Shown here piece by piece: positions 26,450 to 34,819 of a stretch of 64,000 nucleotides of DNA. The notes under the pieces are model-generated. The model was not told where the DNA came from. It made no database searches and worked only from the letters and a program-made list of their open reading frames with translations. Each line of letters begins with the position of its first letter. Positions within the stretch are counted from its first letter, which is position 1. The position numbers were made by a program, and so were the translations under genes. Source of the stretch: Clostridia bacterium. Lineage in GTDB: Bacteria; Bacillota; Clostridia; Christensenellales; Aristaeellaceae. The stretch lies in the NCBI GenBank assembly GCA_017502305.1, contig JAFVVG010000014.1, forward strand, positions 62,001 through 126,000, written 5' to 3'.

Positions 26450-27061
26450 ATGCAGCGTCCCCGTGGCGATAACCAACAGCGTATTCTTGAATTCATCAAA
26501 GCTGAAATTCAGCAGAAAGGCTATCCCCCCTCTGTCCGGGAGATTGCCAATGCCGTTGGGCTGAAGTCTACCTCCACGGTTCACGGCCATCTTCAGCGCC
26601 TGGAAAAGCGTGGTTTGCTCCACCGCGACGCCATGAAGCCGCGGGCAATGGAGATTGTTGGCGACCCCAATTTTGTTCGCAACAACTCCACTGCAGTGCC
26701 CGTTGTCGGCCGTGTGACGGCAGGTCAGCCCATTCTGGCGGAAGAAAATCTGGAGGAATATGTGGTGATTCCCGAGGTTATGCTGGGTGATGGCGAACAC
26801 TTTATTTTGCTTGTTCGTGGCGACAGCATGATCGAAGCCGGGATTCTTGATGGCGACTATATCGTTGTAAAGAAGCAGTCCGACGCCAACAATGGCGAAA
26901 TTGTTGTCGCCATGATCGATGACTCCGCCACAGTGAAGCGCTATTATAAAGAAAACGGACATTTCCGTCTTCAGCCTGAAAACAGTGCCATGGATCCTAT
27001 TTTCGCGGATGAGGTCACCATTCTTGGCAAGGTCATTTCTCTTTATCGGCTTGTCAAGTAA
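26450..27061 (+). CDS. lexA: SOS repressor LexA
   Basis: LexA represses DNA-damage genes and self-cleaves when RecA is activated. The winged helix-turn-helix occupies about 1-66 (PPSVREIANAVGLKSTSTVH). The cleavage site is Ala91-Gly92 in RVTAGQPIL, and the catalytic pair is Ser126 (RGDSMIEAG) and Lys163 (ATVKRYY). The product is 203 residues. ATG 26450 is the normal family start; an in-frame extension to 26351 runs through the promoter. Two SOS boxes upstream imply autoregulation and shared control with the divergent mini-protein gene. Confidence 0.97.
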   Translation: MQRPRGDNQQRILEFIKAEIQQKGYPPSVREIANAVGLKSTSTVHGHLQRLEKRGLLHRDAMKPRAMEIVGDPNFVRNNSTAVPVVGRVTAGQPILAEENLEEYVVIPEVMLGDGEHFILLVRGDSMIEAGILDGDYIVVKKQSDANNGEIVVAMIDDSATVKRYYKENGHFRLQPENSAMDPIFADEVTILGKVISLYRLVK

Positions 27062-27091
27062 GTTATTTTGATTGACTCGGAGGAATTCTTT

Positions 27092-27766
27092 ATGGTTTAT
27101 CAGGGTGAAGAACCCAAGCATCGTATTATTATTCCCAAGTATAGCCTGTGCGAGGAACTGCTAAACAGCATTTCTCACGGTGTCGGCGCACTGGCGGGCA
27201 TCGTAATGCTGGTTCTGTGTGTAATCAAATCTGCTCAGCCGCCCGTCAGTGGTTACAAAATTGTTGCCAGCATTATTTTCGGTCTGACGGTTATTATTCT
27301 TTATCTGATGTCCTGCCTGTATCATGCACTGAAGGTCAATAAAGCAAAACGCGTGTTCCGGGTCATTGATCACTGCACCATTTTTTTGTTGATTGCCGGC
27401 ACATACACACCCTATACCCTTGTATCGCTACGGTCCACGATTGGCTGGTGGGTGTTTGCCATCATCTGGGTAACGGCGGTGCTTGGCATTGTACTGAATG
27501 CCATCAGCCTGAAACGCTTTGCCAAACTTTCTGTGGCTCTGTATCTTATCATGGGCTGGATCATTGTTGTTGCCTATCAGGCCATGGTCACGGCGGTTTC
27601 TGCCGACGGTATGACGCTCCTGATCTGGGGCGGCGTGGCCTATACGGTTGGTGCTGTGCTGTATGCCATCGGATCAAAAAAGAAGTACTTTCACTCTGTT
27701 TTTCATTTTTTCTGTCTCATTGGCACTTTCCTTCATTTCCTGTCAATTTATCTGCATGTACTATAA
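27092..27766 (+). CDS. Hemolysin III/PAQR family membrane protein
   Basis: This 224-residue seven-helix membrane protein belongs to the hemolysin III (YqfA/TrhA) branch of the PAQR family. NSISHGVGALAGIVML at the N-terminus, SCLYHAL (SxxxH) and FRVIDHCTIFLLIAGTYTP carry the conserved Ser/His/Asp metal-site residues, and SVFHFFCLIGTFLHF near the C-terminus supplies the last histidines. Members influence membrane lipid homeostasis; true hemolysis is doubtful. The ATG at 27092 follows GGAGG at good spacing. Confidence 0.9.
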   Translation: MVYQGEEPKHRIIIPKYSLCEELLNSISHGVGALAGIVMLVLCVIKSAQPPVSGYKIVASIIFGLTVIILYLMSCLYHALKVNKAKRVFRVIDHCTIFLLIAGTYTPYTLVSLRSTIGWWVFAIIWVTAVLGIVLNAISLKRFAKLSVALYLIMGWIIVVAYQAMVTAVSADGMTLLIWGGVAYTVGAVLYAIGSKKKYFHSVFHFFCLIGTFLHFLSIYLHVL

Positions 27767-27777
27767 GGAGATAAAGC

Positions 27778-28239
27778 ATGTATAAGCTGATGACCGCCCA
27801 GTTGCAGGCGCTGTTGGAGAGTTGTGCACTCCCCTTGCCTGCCCTTGCCAATTGCTCTGCGTTGCTGTGGGATCACCTTGATCGGATCAATTGGGCAGGG
27901 TTTTACCTTCTGAAGGGAGATACACTCTATCTTGGTCCCTTCCAGGGCAAAGCAGCTTGCACCGTCATCCCCGTGGGTAAAGGCGTTTGCGGAACGGCAG
28001 CAGCAACGCGTGAGATACAGCTTGTGCCCGATGTGCATCTGTTTCCGGGCCATATCGCCTGCGACAGCGCCTCAAACTCTGAAATCGTTCTGCCGATCAT
28101 TGTAAATGATACTTTGATTGGTGTCCTGGATATCGACAGTCCTGATTTCAACCGCTTCAATCAAGCTGACGCGGAAGGCTTGGCCACGCTTTGCGAGATT
28201 CTTGCCAGTCAAGTTTACTGGGAGGGCGGACTCCTGTGA
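27778..28239 (+). CDS. msrC: Free methionine-(R)-sulfoxide reductase (GAF domain)
   Basis: This GAF-fold enzyme reduces free Met-R-sulfoxide. The 153-residue protein has the family core NWAGFYLLKGDTLYLGPFQG, IPVGKGVCGTAA and PGHIACDSASNSEIVLPI. Cys61, Cys71 and Cys95 have the same spacing (10 and 24) as Cys84, Cys94 and Cys118 of the E. coli enzyme as I recall it, so catalysis should be intact. It starts 11 bases after the hemolysin III gene, and its TGA overlaps the GTG of the next gene, indicating an operon. Confidence 0.92.
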   Translation: MYKLMTAQLQALLESCALPLPALANCSALLWDHLDRINWAGFYLLKGDTLYLGPFQGKAACTVIPVGKGVCGTAAATREIQLVPDVHLFPGHIACDSASNSEIVLPIIVNDTLIGVLDIDSPDFNRFNQADAEGLATLCEILASQVYWEGGLL

Positions 28240-28733
28240 GCGACATTGTTCTCCGTCCGTGTACACGGGATGAGTATCATGAGTTCTTCCGTGAATATGA
28301 ACCCGATCCCATGATGGATCCGCATCCTTACCGTTATCAGCGAACCCATGTTGATCATTGCTTTGATTTTGATGAGATGCGCAAGTCCGACTCCCCTATC
28401 TTTGGTATTTTTGAAAATGGACGCATTGTCGGCACGCTCTCCTTAAGCCGTATGGATCACTTGGCACACAAGTGTGAGATAGGCATCGTACTTCAGCATG
28501 ATGGCTGCAAAAACCGAGGCATCGGAACAAAGGCCATGAAGCTTGGGCTTGAATTGGCTGTTGGCCAATACAACATGTGTCACATATGGGCAGACACCAT
28601 GGGACATAACAAGCGCATGCAGCATGTTCTGGAAAAGCTTGGTTTTGAGCTCAGGGAAACCATTTGCGGGGTATATGACTTGCCTTCCGGAAAAGAGGAC
28701 AGGCTTGTTTACTGCTGGGAGGTACAGGCATGA
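28236..28733 (+). CDS. GNAT family N-acetyltransferase
   Basis: This 165-residue acetyl-CoA-dependent transferase is of unknown substrate. The GNAT core is seen in GRIVGTLSLSRMDHLAHKCE, then the acetyl-CoA loop QHDGCKNRGIGTKAMKLGLE, and NKRMQHVLEKLGFELRE near the end. GTG 28236 overlaps the stop of msrC and has GGGAGG upstream; the ATG at 28191 lies within msrC and is rejected. Its stop overlaps the next start (ATGA), so translation is coupled. Confidence 0.85.
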   Translation: MSDIVLRPCTRDEYHEFFREYEPDPMMDPHPYRYQRTHVDHCFDFDEMRKSDSPIFGIFENGRIVGTLSLSRMDHLAHKCEIGIVLQHDGCKNRGIGTKAMKLGLELAVGQYNMCHIWADTMGHNKRMQHVLEKLGFELRETICGVYDLPSGKEDRLVYCWEVQA

Positions 28734-29386
28734 GGAAAATTCTGATAGGCACAAACAATCCCAGCAAATTCAAGGTGTTTCTTGACTATTTGGCTGGACT
28801 TGATGTGTGCTGTGTTTCCCCCACAGATCTCAAATTGAAAGATATTCCGGCGGAAACAGAACGAACTGCTGTAGAAAATGCTCTGCAGAAAGCAAAAGCA
28901 TGGCATCGCTTGACTGGTTTACCAGTCATCACAGAGGATTCTGGCCTGGTATTTGTCGATCTGCCCAAAGATCATCCCGATCAGCCTGGTGTCATGGTCC
29001 GACGCGCTTCAGGCCATGTCATGAATGACATGGAAATGCTTGAATGGTACAGCCGGGTGATTCATCGTCATGGCGGCCAGCTCAGAGCCGCGTGGGAAGA
29101 TGCCTGGTGCATTCTGATCAACGAAGAGACCTACTTTCTTCACACAGATCAGCCGGAGACGCTGGCAAAACACGCTAAGCTCATGGTTGATACGCCCTGC
29201 GACACAAGGCTTCCCGGTTGGCCGCTGGACAGCCTTACGTTCGATCCAGCCACAGGAAAATACAAAGCAGAAATGCGGCTGGATGAAATGCATGCCATGA
29301 CGGATGCCATCAGCAGCGAAGCCCGTCAGGAACGGCTGCAGCTTGTACAATGGATGCGGAAAACCATTATGGATATGCTGCAATAA
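28730..29386 (+). CDS. Non-canonical purine NTP pyrophosphatase-like protein (RdgB/HAM1)
   Basis: The protein opens MRKILIGTNNPSKFKVFLDY, the (T/S)xNxxK motif of the ITPase family, and has GLPVITEDSGLVFVDLP, which contains the conserved acidic SG motif. Members hydrolyse ITP, XTP or related nucleotides. The later part (LRAAWEDAWCILINEETYF) departs from typical RdgB, so it may be a divergent branch. It has 218 residues and overlaps the GNAT gene by 4 bases. A terminator follows. Confidence 0.75.
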   Translation: MRKILIGTNNPSKFKVFLDYLAGLDVCCVSPTDLKLKDIPAETERTAVENALQKAKAWHRLTGLPVITEDSGLVFVDLPKDHPDQPGVMVRRASGHVMNDMEMLEWYSRVIHRHGGQLRAAWEDAWCILINEETYFLHTDQPETLAKHAKLMVDTPCDTRLPGWPLDSLTFDPATGKYKAEMRLDEMHAMTDAISSEARQERLQLVQWMRKTIMDMLQ

Positions 29387-29392
29387 ATTAAG

Positions 29393-29419
29393 CCGGAATC
29401 TGTCGTTCCGGTTTCTTTT
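29393..29419 (+). terminator. Intrinsic terminator after the ITPase-like gene
   Basis: CCGGAA (29393-29398) pairs with TTCCGG (29406-29411), followed by TTTCTTTT. Confidence 0.85.
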
Positions 29420-29460
29420 ATGTATGCGCACCGGGCATAACCCGATGCGCGGAAATGTGA

Positions 29461-29661
29461 TCAGCAGCGGTGACCGCAGACGGTGTTTTCCCGATAGCTG
29501 CCATCTCCTGAATAATTCAGGAATCCGATGCCGGACATGACAGCAACAATGGAGCCCGTCAGACCAGACCAGCCAAGAATATCAGGGTAAATCAGAATAA
29601 TGACAGCAGAAATGATACCGAAGAGAATCAGCGCATAACCCAGCGTACGCATATCATTCAC
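29461..29661 (-). CDS. Small two-helix membrane protein, unknown
   Basis: The 66-residue product has two hydrophobic segments (LGYALILFGIISAVIILIYP at about 7-26 and LTGSIVAVMSGIGFL at about 34-48) and a short Cys-containing tail. The start at 29661 follows AAAGGAGCG on the minus strand. No family is recognised. It is monocistronic between a terminator and the repeat at 29730-29790. Confidence 0.6.
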   Translation of the reverse strand: MNDMRTLGYALILFGIISAVIILIYPDILGWSGLTGSIVAVMSGIGFLNYSGDGSYRENTVCGHRC

Positions 29662-29729
29662 GCTCCTTTTATGGTCAAGGCATCTATCCCTGACCTGCTT
29701 CTTTTTATGCTAACCGACTCCGAAATGTG

Positions 29730-29790
29730 AAAAACCGACCGCAGTCAGCTTTAGACGGCGGTCGGATATTTCGTTCATTGGTCGGTTTTT
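29730..29790. repeat. AAAAACCGACC/GGTCGGTTTTT inverted repeat (copy 2)
   Basis: Perfect 11-base arms AAAAACCGACC (29730-29740) and GGTCGGTTTTT (29780-29790) enclose an inner stem CCGACCGC (29735-29742) / GCGGTCGG (29758-29765). The right arm encodes the last residues (KTDQ) of the minus-strand epimerase gene. It may act as that gene's terminator, but it shares its arm sequence with two other loci in the window. Confidence 0.65.
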
Positions 29791-30689
29791 ATCAGGTTTT
29801 CGTCAATGAACTTGATATAGTCTTTACGGAGAACGTCATTCGGATGTTCAATATACCAGGCGAAAGAATCCTTAAGTCCTTCTGTTATCGGGATCGTATT
29901 CTTCAGTAATTGGCGCTGGGTTGTTACATCGAGCCGGTATTCATAATCGTGAAAAGGAAAATATGAACGCTGCGGAATAGTCTGATATATGTGTTCATAC
30001 ACCAATGGAGCTCCAGCGATATCATAGCAAAGGCGAACAAATTCACGAATTCTGATGCATTCTTCATTGCCAACATTAATGATATGCTGGTTTGGATGGG
30101 TCAGCAGAATGCTTTCTATAACCCGACATAGATCCTCAACATGGAAAAACTGCAGCTGCATTTCTCCGTCCTTTGGAAGAAAAAACGGACGTTTTTTTAA
30201 CGCGCAATCAAATACAAAGGGTTCCCTGTAAATGTTTTGCATCGGGCCGTAAATATAAGGTGGGCGCAGAATATAGCTTTTCGGATATATGGTTCGGGCA
30301 GCTTGTTCTGCGGCAATCTTGTCTGTACCATATTTACCCCAGATCGTATTGGGGCCAACAGGCTGATCCTCCCGGAACGGTTGGTCATTGCTTTCCGGAT
30401 AGACGGCTGAAGAACTGATGAGGATATAATCATCAAAAGCTTCCACCGATGCCAGAAGATTGCTTACGTCCTCGCCTGTATAGGCGCAGATGTCCAACAC
30501 AGCATTGAAGTGCATTCCGCAAAGGGCCTTATGCAAATCACCACGACGGTCTGCGCAGATATGCCGTACACCCGGCTCCTGGGGCTTGCTTCCGCGGTTG
30601 AGCGCATACACCTCATGCCCTTTTGCGGCAAACCACCGGGCGGTATATCTGCTGACGAAGGTAGTACCGCCTGTCACGAGTATCTTCAT
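29775..30689 (-). CDS. NAD-dependent epimerase/dehydratase family protein
   Basis: This 304-residue short-chain dehydrogenase of the extended type has an N-terminal nucleotide motif MKILVTGGTTFVSRYTARWF. The catalytic Ser region is YILISSSAVYPES and the Tyr-Lys pair is in KYGTDKIAAEQAA. Such enzymes modify nucleotide sugars, but members of this branch also bind RNA or mRNA 3' ends in plastids, so the substrate is open. It follows era by 12 bases and is the last gene of the yqfC-era operon. Its C-terminal codons lie in the repeat at 29780-29790. Confidence 0.8.
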   Translation of the reverse strand: MKILVTGGTTFVSRYTARWFAAKGHEVYALNRGSKPQEPGVRHICADRRGDLHKALCGMHFNAVLDICAYTGEDVSNLLASVEAFDDYILISSSAVYPESNDQPFREDQPVGPNTIWGKYGTDKIAAEQAARTIYPKSYILRPPYIYGPMQNIYREPFVFDCALKKRPFFLPKDGEMQLQFFHVEDLCRVIESILLTHPNQHIINVGNEECIRIREFVRLCYDIAGAPLVYEHIYQTIPQRSYFPFHDYEYRLDVTTQRQLLKNTIPITEGLKDSFAWYIEHPNDVLRKDYIKFIDENLIKTDQ

Positions 30690-30701
30690 AGAATGGCCGC
30701 C

Positions 30702-31601
30702 TTACTTGTTCTCGTAGCCCAGGTTGCGCAGGTCGTCCATGCGGTTGCGCCAGTCAGGACGAACCTTGACCCACAGCTTCAGGTTAACGTGCATGCCAAG
30801 CAGTTGCTCGATATCCTTGCGTGCTTCGCTGCCGATGATCTGAAGCATGGAACCGCGCTTGCCGATGATGATCCCCTTGTGAGCGTCGCGTTCGCAGTAG
30901 ATCGTGGCGTGAATTTCCATGAAGTCATCGTTTTCTTTGTTCATGCCCATCATTTCCACGCCGATGCCATGAGGAACTTCATCACGCAGGTGCAAAAGCG
31001 CCTTTTCACGAATCATTTCAGCACAGATGAGACGCTCAGGCTGGTCCGTCATCATGTCATCGGGGAAATACTTGGGGCCAACAGGAAGCTTGGCCGTCAG
31101 GGCTTCAGTGAGTTCCTTCAGGCCGTCACCGGTCATCGCGCTGATGGGCACAATGGCATCATAGCCGCAATCGGCAAAGGAGGCAATCAGGCCCAGCAGC
31201 TTTTCCTTGGCGAGCATATCAATCTTGTTGAGCGCAAGGATCTTCGGAACCTTCTTGGTGGCCATGTCCTTCACGATCGCGCGGTCGTGCTCCCCTACCT
31301 GGGTTGCGTCTACCAGCACCAGCACGCCGTCCATACCGTCCATAGCATCGCGAACGGACTGCATCATATATTCTCCCAGGCGGGTGCGCGGATTGTGAAT
31401 GCCGGGGGTATCCAGGAAAACCATCTGAAAGTTTTCCCTGGTCATTACGCCCATAATGCGGTTACGGGTTGTCTGGGGGCGGTTGGATACAATAGCCACC
31501 TTCTCGCCTACCAGGGCGTTCATCAGCGTGGATTTTCCCACATTGGGACGGCCGACAATGGTAATGAATCCGGAACGGAACTCCTGCTTCGCTTGTGTCA
31601 T
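30702..31601 (-). CDS. era: GTPase Era
   Basis: Era binds 16S rRNA and helps 30S assembly. G1 GRPNVGKSTLMNALVG (about 17-32), G3 DTPGIH and G4 LNKIDML are followed by a C-terminal KH RNA-binding domain with IIGKRGSMLQIIG (about 245-257). At 299 residues it is full length. It follows the ybeY::cdd fusion, matching the standard Bacillota order where cdd precedes era. Confidence 0.97.
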   Translation of the reverse strand: MTQAKQEFRSGFITIVGRPNVGKSTLMNALVGEKVAIVSNRPQTTRNRIMGVMTRENFQMVFLDTPGIHNPRTRLGEYMMQSVRDAMDGMDGVLVLVDATQVGEHDRAIVKDMATKKVPKILALNKIDMLAKEKLLGLIASFADCGYDAIVPISAMTGDGLKELTEALTAKLPVGPKYFPDDMMTDQPERLICAEMIREKALLHLRDEVPHGIGVEMMGMNKENDDFMEIHATIYCERDAHKGIIIGKRGSMLQIIGSEARKDIEQLLGMHVNLKLWVKVRPDWRNRMDDLRNLGYENK

Positions 31602-31619
31602 AAATTTTTTCTCCTGTTC

Positions 31620-32513
31620 TTAAGTCAGAGATTTAGGGCCGAATCCGTGGGGCAAAAGCTGGCTCAGGGGAGCTTCCTCCACATGTCCGTCCCAAGTGAC
31701 GAGCACGCGGATACCAGGTGCAAACTCATTGAGTACCTGCCGGCATGCACCGCAGGGCCAGGGAGCGGATTTTTCAGCGGAAATGGCAATGGTGGTAAAC
31801 TCCGTAGCTCCCTCGCTGATAGCCTTGAACATGGCTGTACGTTCCGCGCAGTTGGTCAGGCCGAAGGAAGCGTTTTCAATGTTGCAGCCCTGGAAAATGC
31901 GTCCGTCAGACGACAGAAGCGCCGCGCCAACAGCATATCCGGAATAGGGCGAATAGCTGCGTTCCCGGGCAGAAACAGCAAGCCCCAGCAGTGTTTCATC
32001 GCTCACGCTGTTTTCCTGCTCATCTCTGGCCATGCCGATACCGGACAGAATCTTTTCTTCCATTGCCCGCATGCTCCTTTTATCATCTTCTTCGATATGA
32101 TCGTAGCCCATCAGGTGGCAAATGCCATGAACCAAAAGATAAGCAGCCTCGCGCTGAGGAGAATGACCGTATTCTTCCGCCTGCGCAAGGACATGCGGGA
32201 TGGAAATGATCAGATCCCCCAGCATGCAGGCGTCAACCTCATCATCAAAGGCCTGGCGCAGCAGCTTGTCTGCCTGTCCTGCTGTTGTTCCAGCAGGATA
32301 GTTGATCATGGGAAACGAAAGCACGTCCGTCGCCCTGTCTACGCCCCTGTAATCGCGGTTGATTTCGTGAATCGCGTCATCGTCGCACAGGCGAAGGGAT
32401 ACGGCGCACTCGCGTTTGACGCCTTCCGCGTGCAGAGCATAATCCGCGGCAGTCTGCATCAGGGCCATCCAAGAAGGTTCTACCTGAGTATCAATGGACC
32501 ACAGCAGAATCAT
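31620..32513 (-). CDS. Fusion of endoribonuclease YbeY and cytidine deaminase
   Basis: One continuous frame of 297 residues joins two enzymes that are normally separate. Residues 1-160 are YbeY, the zinc endoribonuclease for rRNA maturation, with HGICHLMGYDH intact. Residues about 170-297 are cytidine deaminase, with CNIENASFGLTNCAERTA and the zinc pair in PCGACRQVL intact. All metal ligands expected of both are present. The linker is around ARDEQENSVSD. The start overlaps the pgpH stop (ATGA) and has GGAGG. In Bacillus the order is ybeY-dgkA-cdd-era; here dgkA is absent and the flanking pair is fused. Confidence 0.93.
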   Translation of the reverse strand: MILLWSIDTQVEPSWMALMQTAADYALHAEGVKRECAVSLRLCDDDAIHEINRDYRGVDRATDVLSFPMINYPAGTTAGQADKLLRQAFDDEVDACMLGDLIISIPHVLAQAEEYGHSPQREAAYLLVHGICHLMGYDHIEEDDKRSMRAMEEKILSGIGMARDEQENSVSDETLLGLAVSARERSYSPYSGYAVGAALLSSDGRIFQGCNIENASFGLTNCAERTAMFKAISEGATEFTTIAISAEKSAPWPCGACRQVLNEFAPGIRVLVTWDGHVEEAPLSQLLPHGFGPKSLT

Positions 32514-34819
32514 GCCTGTTCCTCCTTATCCGCCGTGTCGTCTGATGCATTGACTTTTTCAGATGCTTCAGTCGTTTCGGGCACAAGGGAAGCAGTTTCT
32601 TTCACTTCATTCTGCTCAGGCGCCGGTACAGGGGCGGGCGAACTTGCAGCAGGCGCTCCTGCGTTTGGCGCGGGCATGTTGGGATATTCAATACGCTCGT
32701 GGAATACGCCGTTAAGTACCGTACAGAAAGCCTCGCAGATACCATCGATATCCCGCAGCGTCAACGGAGAATTGCTCAGCTGACTATCCTCCAGTTTGCC
32801 GCGAACGAGGCGCTCGATGAACTTTTCAATCGCCTGCGGCGTGGGATCAGGCATGGAGCGGACGGCTGCCTCGATGGTATCTGCCAGCATAACAATGGCA
32901 CCTTCCTTGGTGGTTGGCCGGGTACCGTCATAGCGGAAATCAGAAATATCCACGGTCTTACCATCGGCAAGCTGCAGCGCCTTGTGATAGAAGTACATCA
33001 CCGGCGTATCACCGTGGTGTTCCACAATGATGCGCTGGATTTCCGGGGGAAGACGATGCTTCTGGGCGAGCTGCAAACCATCTCGGGTGTGGGTGGTCAC
33101 AATCGCTGCGGATACATAAGGATCCGTACGGTCATGGGGGTTCTCCCCCATTTGGTTTTCCTTGAAATAAAGGGGACGCTTCAGTTTACCAATATCGTGG
33201 AAATAAGCGCCTGTGCGGGCAAGCAGCGGATTGGCGCCGATGTTTTCCGCCGCGGCCTCTGAAAGATTGGCAACGATGATGGAGTGGTGATACGTGCCGG
33301 GTGCCTCCAGCAGCAAGCGGCGAAGAATCGGCTGATTGGGGTTGGCCAATTCAAGAAGCTTGCTGGGCGTTGCAAGGTTGAATACCGTTTCAAACACAGG
33401 CTGCAAACCAACGGCCAGCACGCCGCTGAGGAACGCGCCGCCCACGGACCATCCGGCGTTGTGCAGCATACCCTGCGTATTGCTGGAAGTCATCAGGTCA
33501 ACGGCAAGCATCAGCACAACATTGCAAAGGGCGACCAGCAGACCGCAGACAATAACACGCAGACGCTGGGGTTTACCCTTGAGGAATCGTACGGAAATCA
33601 CGCCGCCAACCAGACCGGACAGAAGAACATGAACCATCTCAGCGGTGAAGGAAGTATTGCTGCCGGCCACAAGACCGCTGATCAGCAGCGAGAGGCTCAC
33701 CGTACCGGCAATGCCCGCCTGCGGTCCCAGCAAGCCGGTTAGCAGCATGGCGCCCAGGCTCAAGGGAGCAAGATAAATATGGAATAGCTTGACCATCAGC
33801 ACGGAAAGCCCAACGCTGATGATCATCACGAGCATCACAACAGCTGTGCGGCGAACGTCATGAAGCGTTTCGGACGACAGCAGCTTAAGGAGAACGATCA
33901 GCGCTGTCATTGCCGCGGCAACAAGCAGCGCAGCGCCGCCATAGCTGGAGAAGTCAAAGTTGTTGTCCTCCAGAAGGCCCAGTTCACGCAGCATGGCCAT
34001 TTGCTTGGTGGTAACTCTTTCGCCTTCCAGAATGATATTCTGGCCCTGGAGGTAGATCACAGGCTCCACAGCGGACATGGCCTTTTCGCGCGCCGCCTCG
34101 GTTGCTTCCTGCTCAATGACCATGTTCGGCTTCACGCAGGTACGGAGAACGCTTTGAACGATATTCTGGAAGAGCGAAATCTCAACCTTGTAGCCCACAA
34201 TCTGCAGAATAGTCTGAATGGATTGATTCACCTGGCCTTCGCGGATGGTGGTGTTCAGAGCATTGGAAACTGCGGTGGTAACAGCGGAAACCATGGCGTC
34301 GTAGTCTTCGGTATCAGTTTTCAGAAGCGTTGTGGCCTGGTATCGGCTCAGATTCATGCCACTGACGAGATTCTGGGCATATTCAATGGCAGAATCCTCG
34401 AAAGTATGATAGCGCAGATCGGCGGCGGTCTGTCCTTCCTCACGGAGGGTCAGACCATACTGCTGCACGGTGCGCAGCTCAGTGAGCAGGTTATGCAGGT
34501 CCGCAAGAACTGCCTCAGAAGCACCTTCCTGAAGATGATACGTCGGCTCTACCGCATTGGCGGCTGCTTTGCGGCGTTCCTCAGTGGTGAGCTGATCCAC
34601 AACATCCTTGGTGGCGGTAATGGTCTGATGAGAGATCGTACCCACCTTCAGATTATAACGCTGAGGCGCGCAGGACGCAAAGAACAGCACAAGCAGCAGC
34701 AAGCTGCCCACCGCGATGGTCAAAGCGCATTTAGCCTCAACGCTGCGGATCCATCCTGAGATCTTATGCAGAGCTCCGGATTTGTTTTTCCCTTTTTCGC
34801 TCCATTTCTGGCGCATCAT
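32510..34819 (-). CDS. pgpH: 7TMR-HD family c-di-AMP phosphodiesterase (PgpH/YqfF)
   Basis: This 769-residue membrane protein has an N-terminal membrane helix, an extracellular 7TMR-HDED domain (about 60-290), a bundle of membrane helices (about 300-490), and a cytoplasmic HD domain. HD residues are in YHHSIIVANLSEAA, ARTGAYFHDIGKLKRPLYF and IIVEHHGDT. PgpH in Listeria hydrolyses c-di-AMP. The C-terminal 60 residues are a Pro/Ala/Glu-rich tail (PAPNAGAPAASSPAP) unlikely to fold. It overlaps both phoH and ybeY::cdd by 4 bases. Confidence 0.92.
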   Translation of the reverse strand: MMRQKWSEKGKNKSGALHKISGWIRSVEAKCALTIAVGSLLLLVLFFASCAPQRYNLKVGTISHQTITATKDVVDQLTTEERRKAAANAVEPTYHLQEGASEAVLADLHNLLTELRTVQQYGLTLREEGQTAADLRYHTFEDSAIEYAQNLVSGMNLSRYQATTLLKTDTEDYDAMVSAVTTAVSNALNTTIREGQVNQSIQTILQIVGYKVEISLFQNIVQSVLRTCVKPNMVIEQEATEAAREKAMSAVEPVIYLQGQNIILEGERVTTKQMAMLRELGLLEDNNFDFSSYGGAALLVAAAMTALIVLLKLLSSETLHDVRRTAVVMLVMIISVGLSVLMVKLFHIYLAPLSLGAMLLTGLLGPQAGIAGTVSLSLLISGLVAGSNTSFTAEMVHVLLSGLVGGVISVRFLKGKPQRLRVIVCGLLVALCNVVLMLAVDLMTSSNTQGMLHNAGWSVGGAFLSGVLAVGLQPVFETVFNLATPSKLLELANPNQPILRRLLLEAPGTYHHSIIVANLSEAAAENIGANPLLARTGAYFHDIGKLKRPLYFKENQMGENPHDRTDPYVSAAIVTTHTRDGLQLAQKHRLPPEIQRIIVEHHGDTPVMYFYHKALQLADGKTVDISDFRYDGTRPTTKEGAIVMLADTIEAAVRSMPDPTPQAIEKFIERLVRGKLEDSQLSNSPLTLRDIDGICEAFCTVLNGVFHERIEYPNMPAPNAGAPAASSPAPVPAPEQNEVKETASLVPETTEASEKVNASDDTADKEEQA

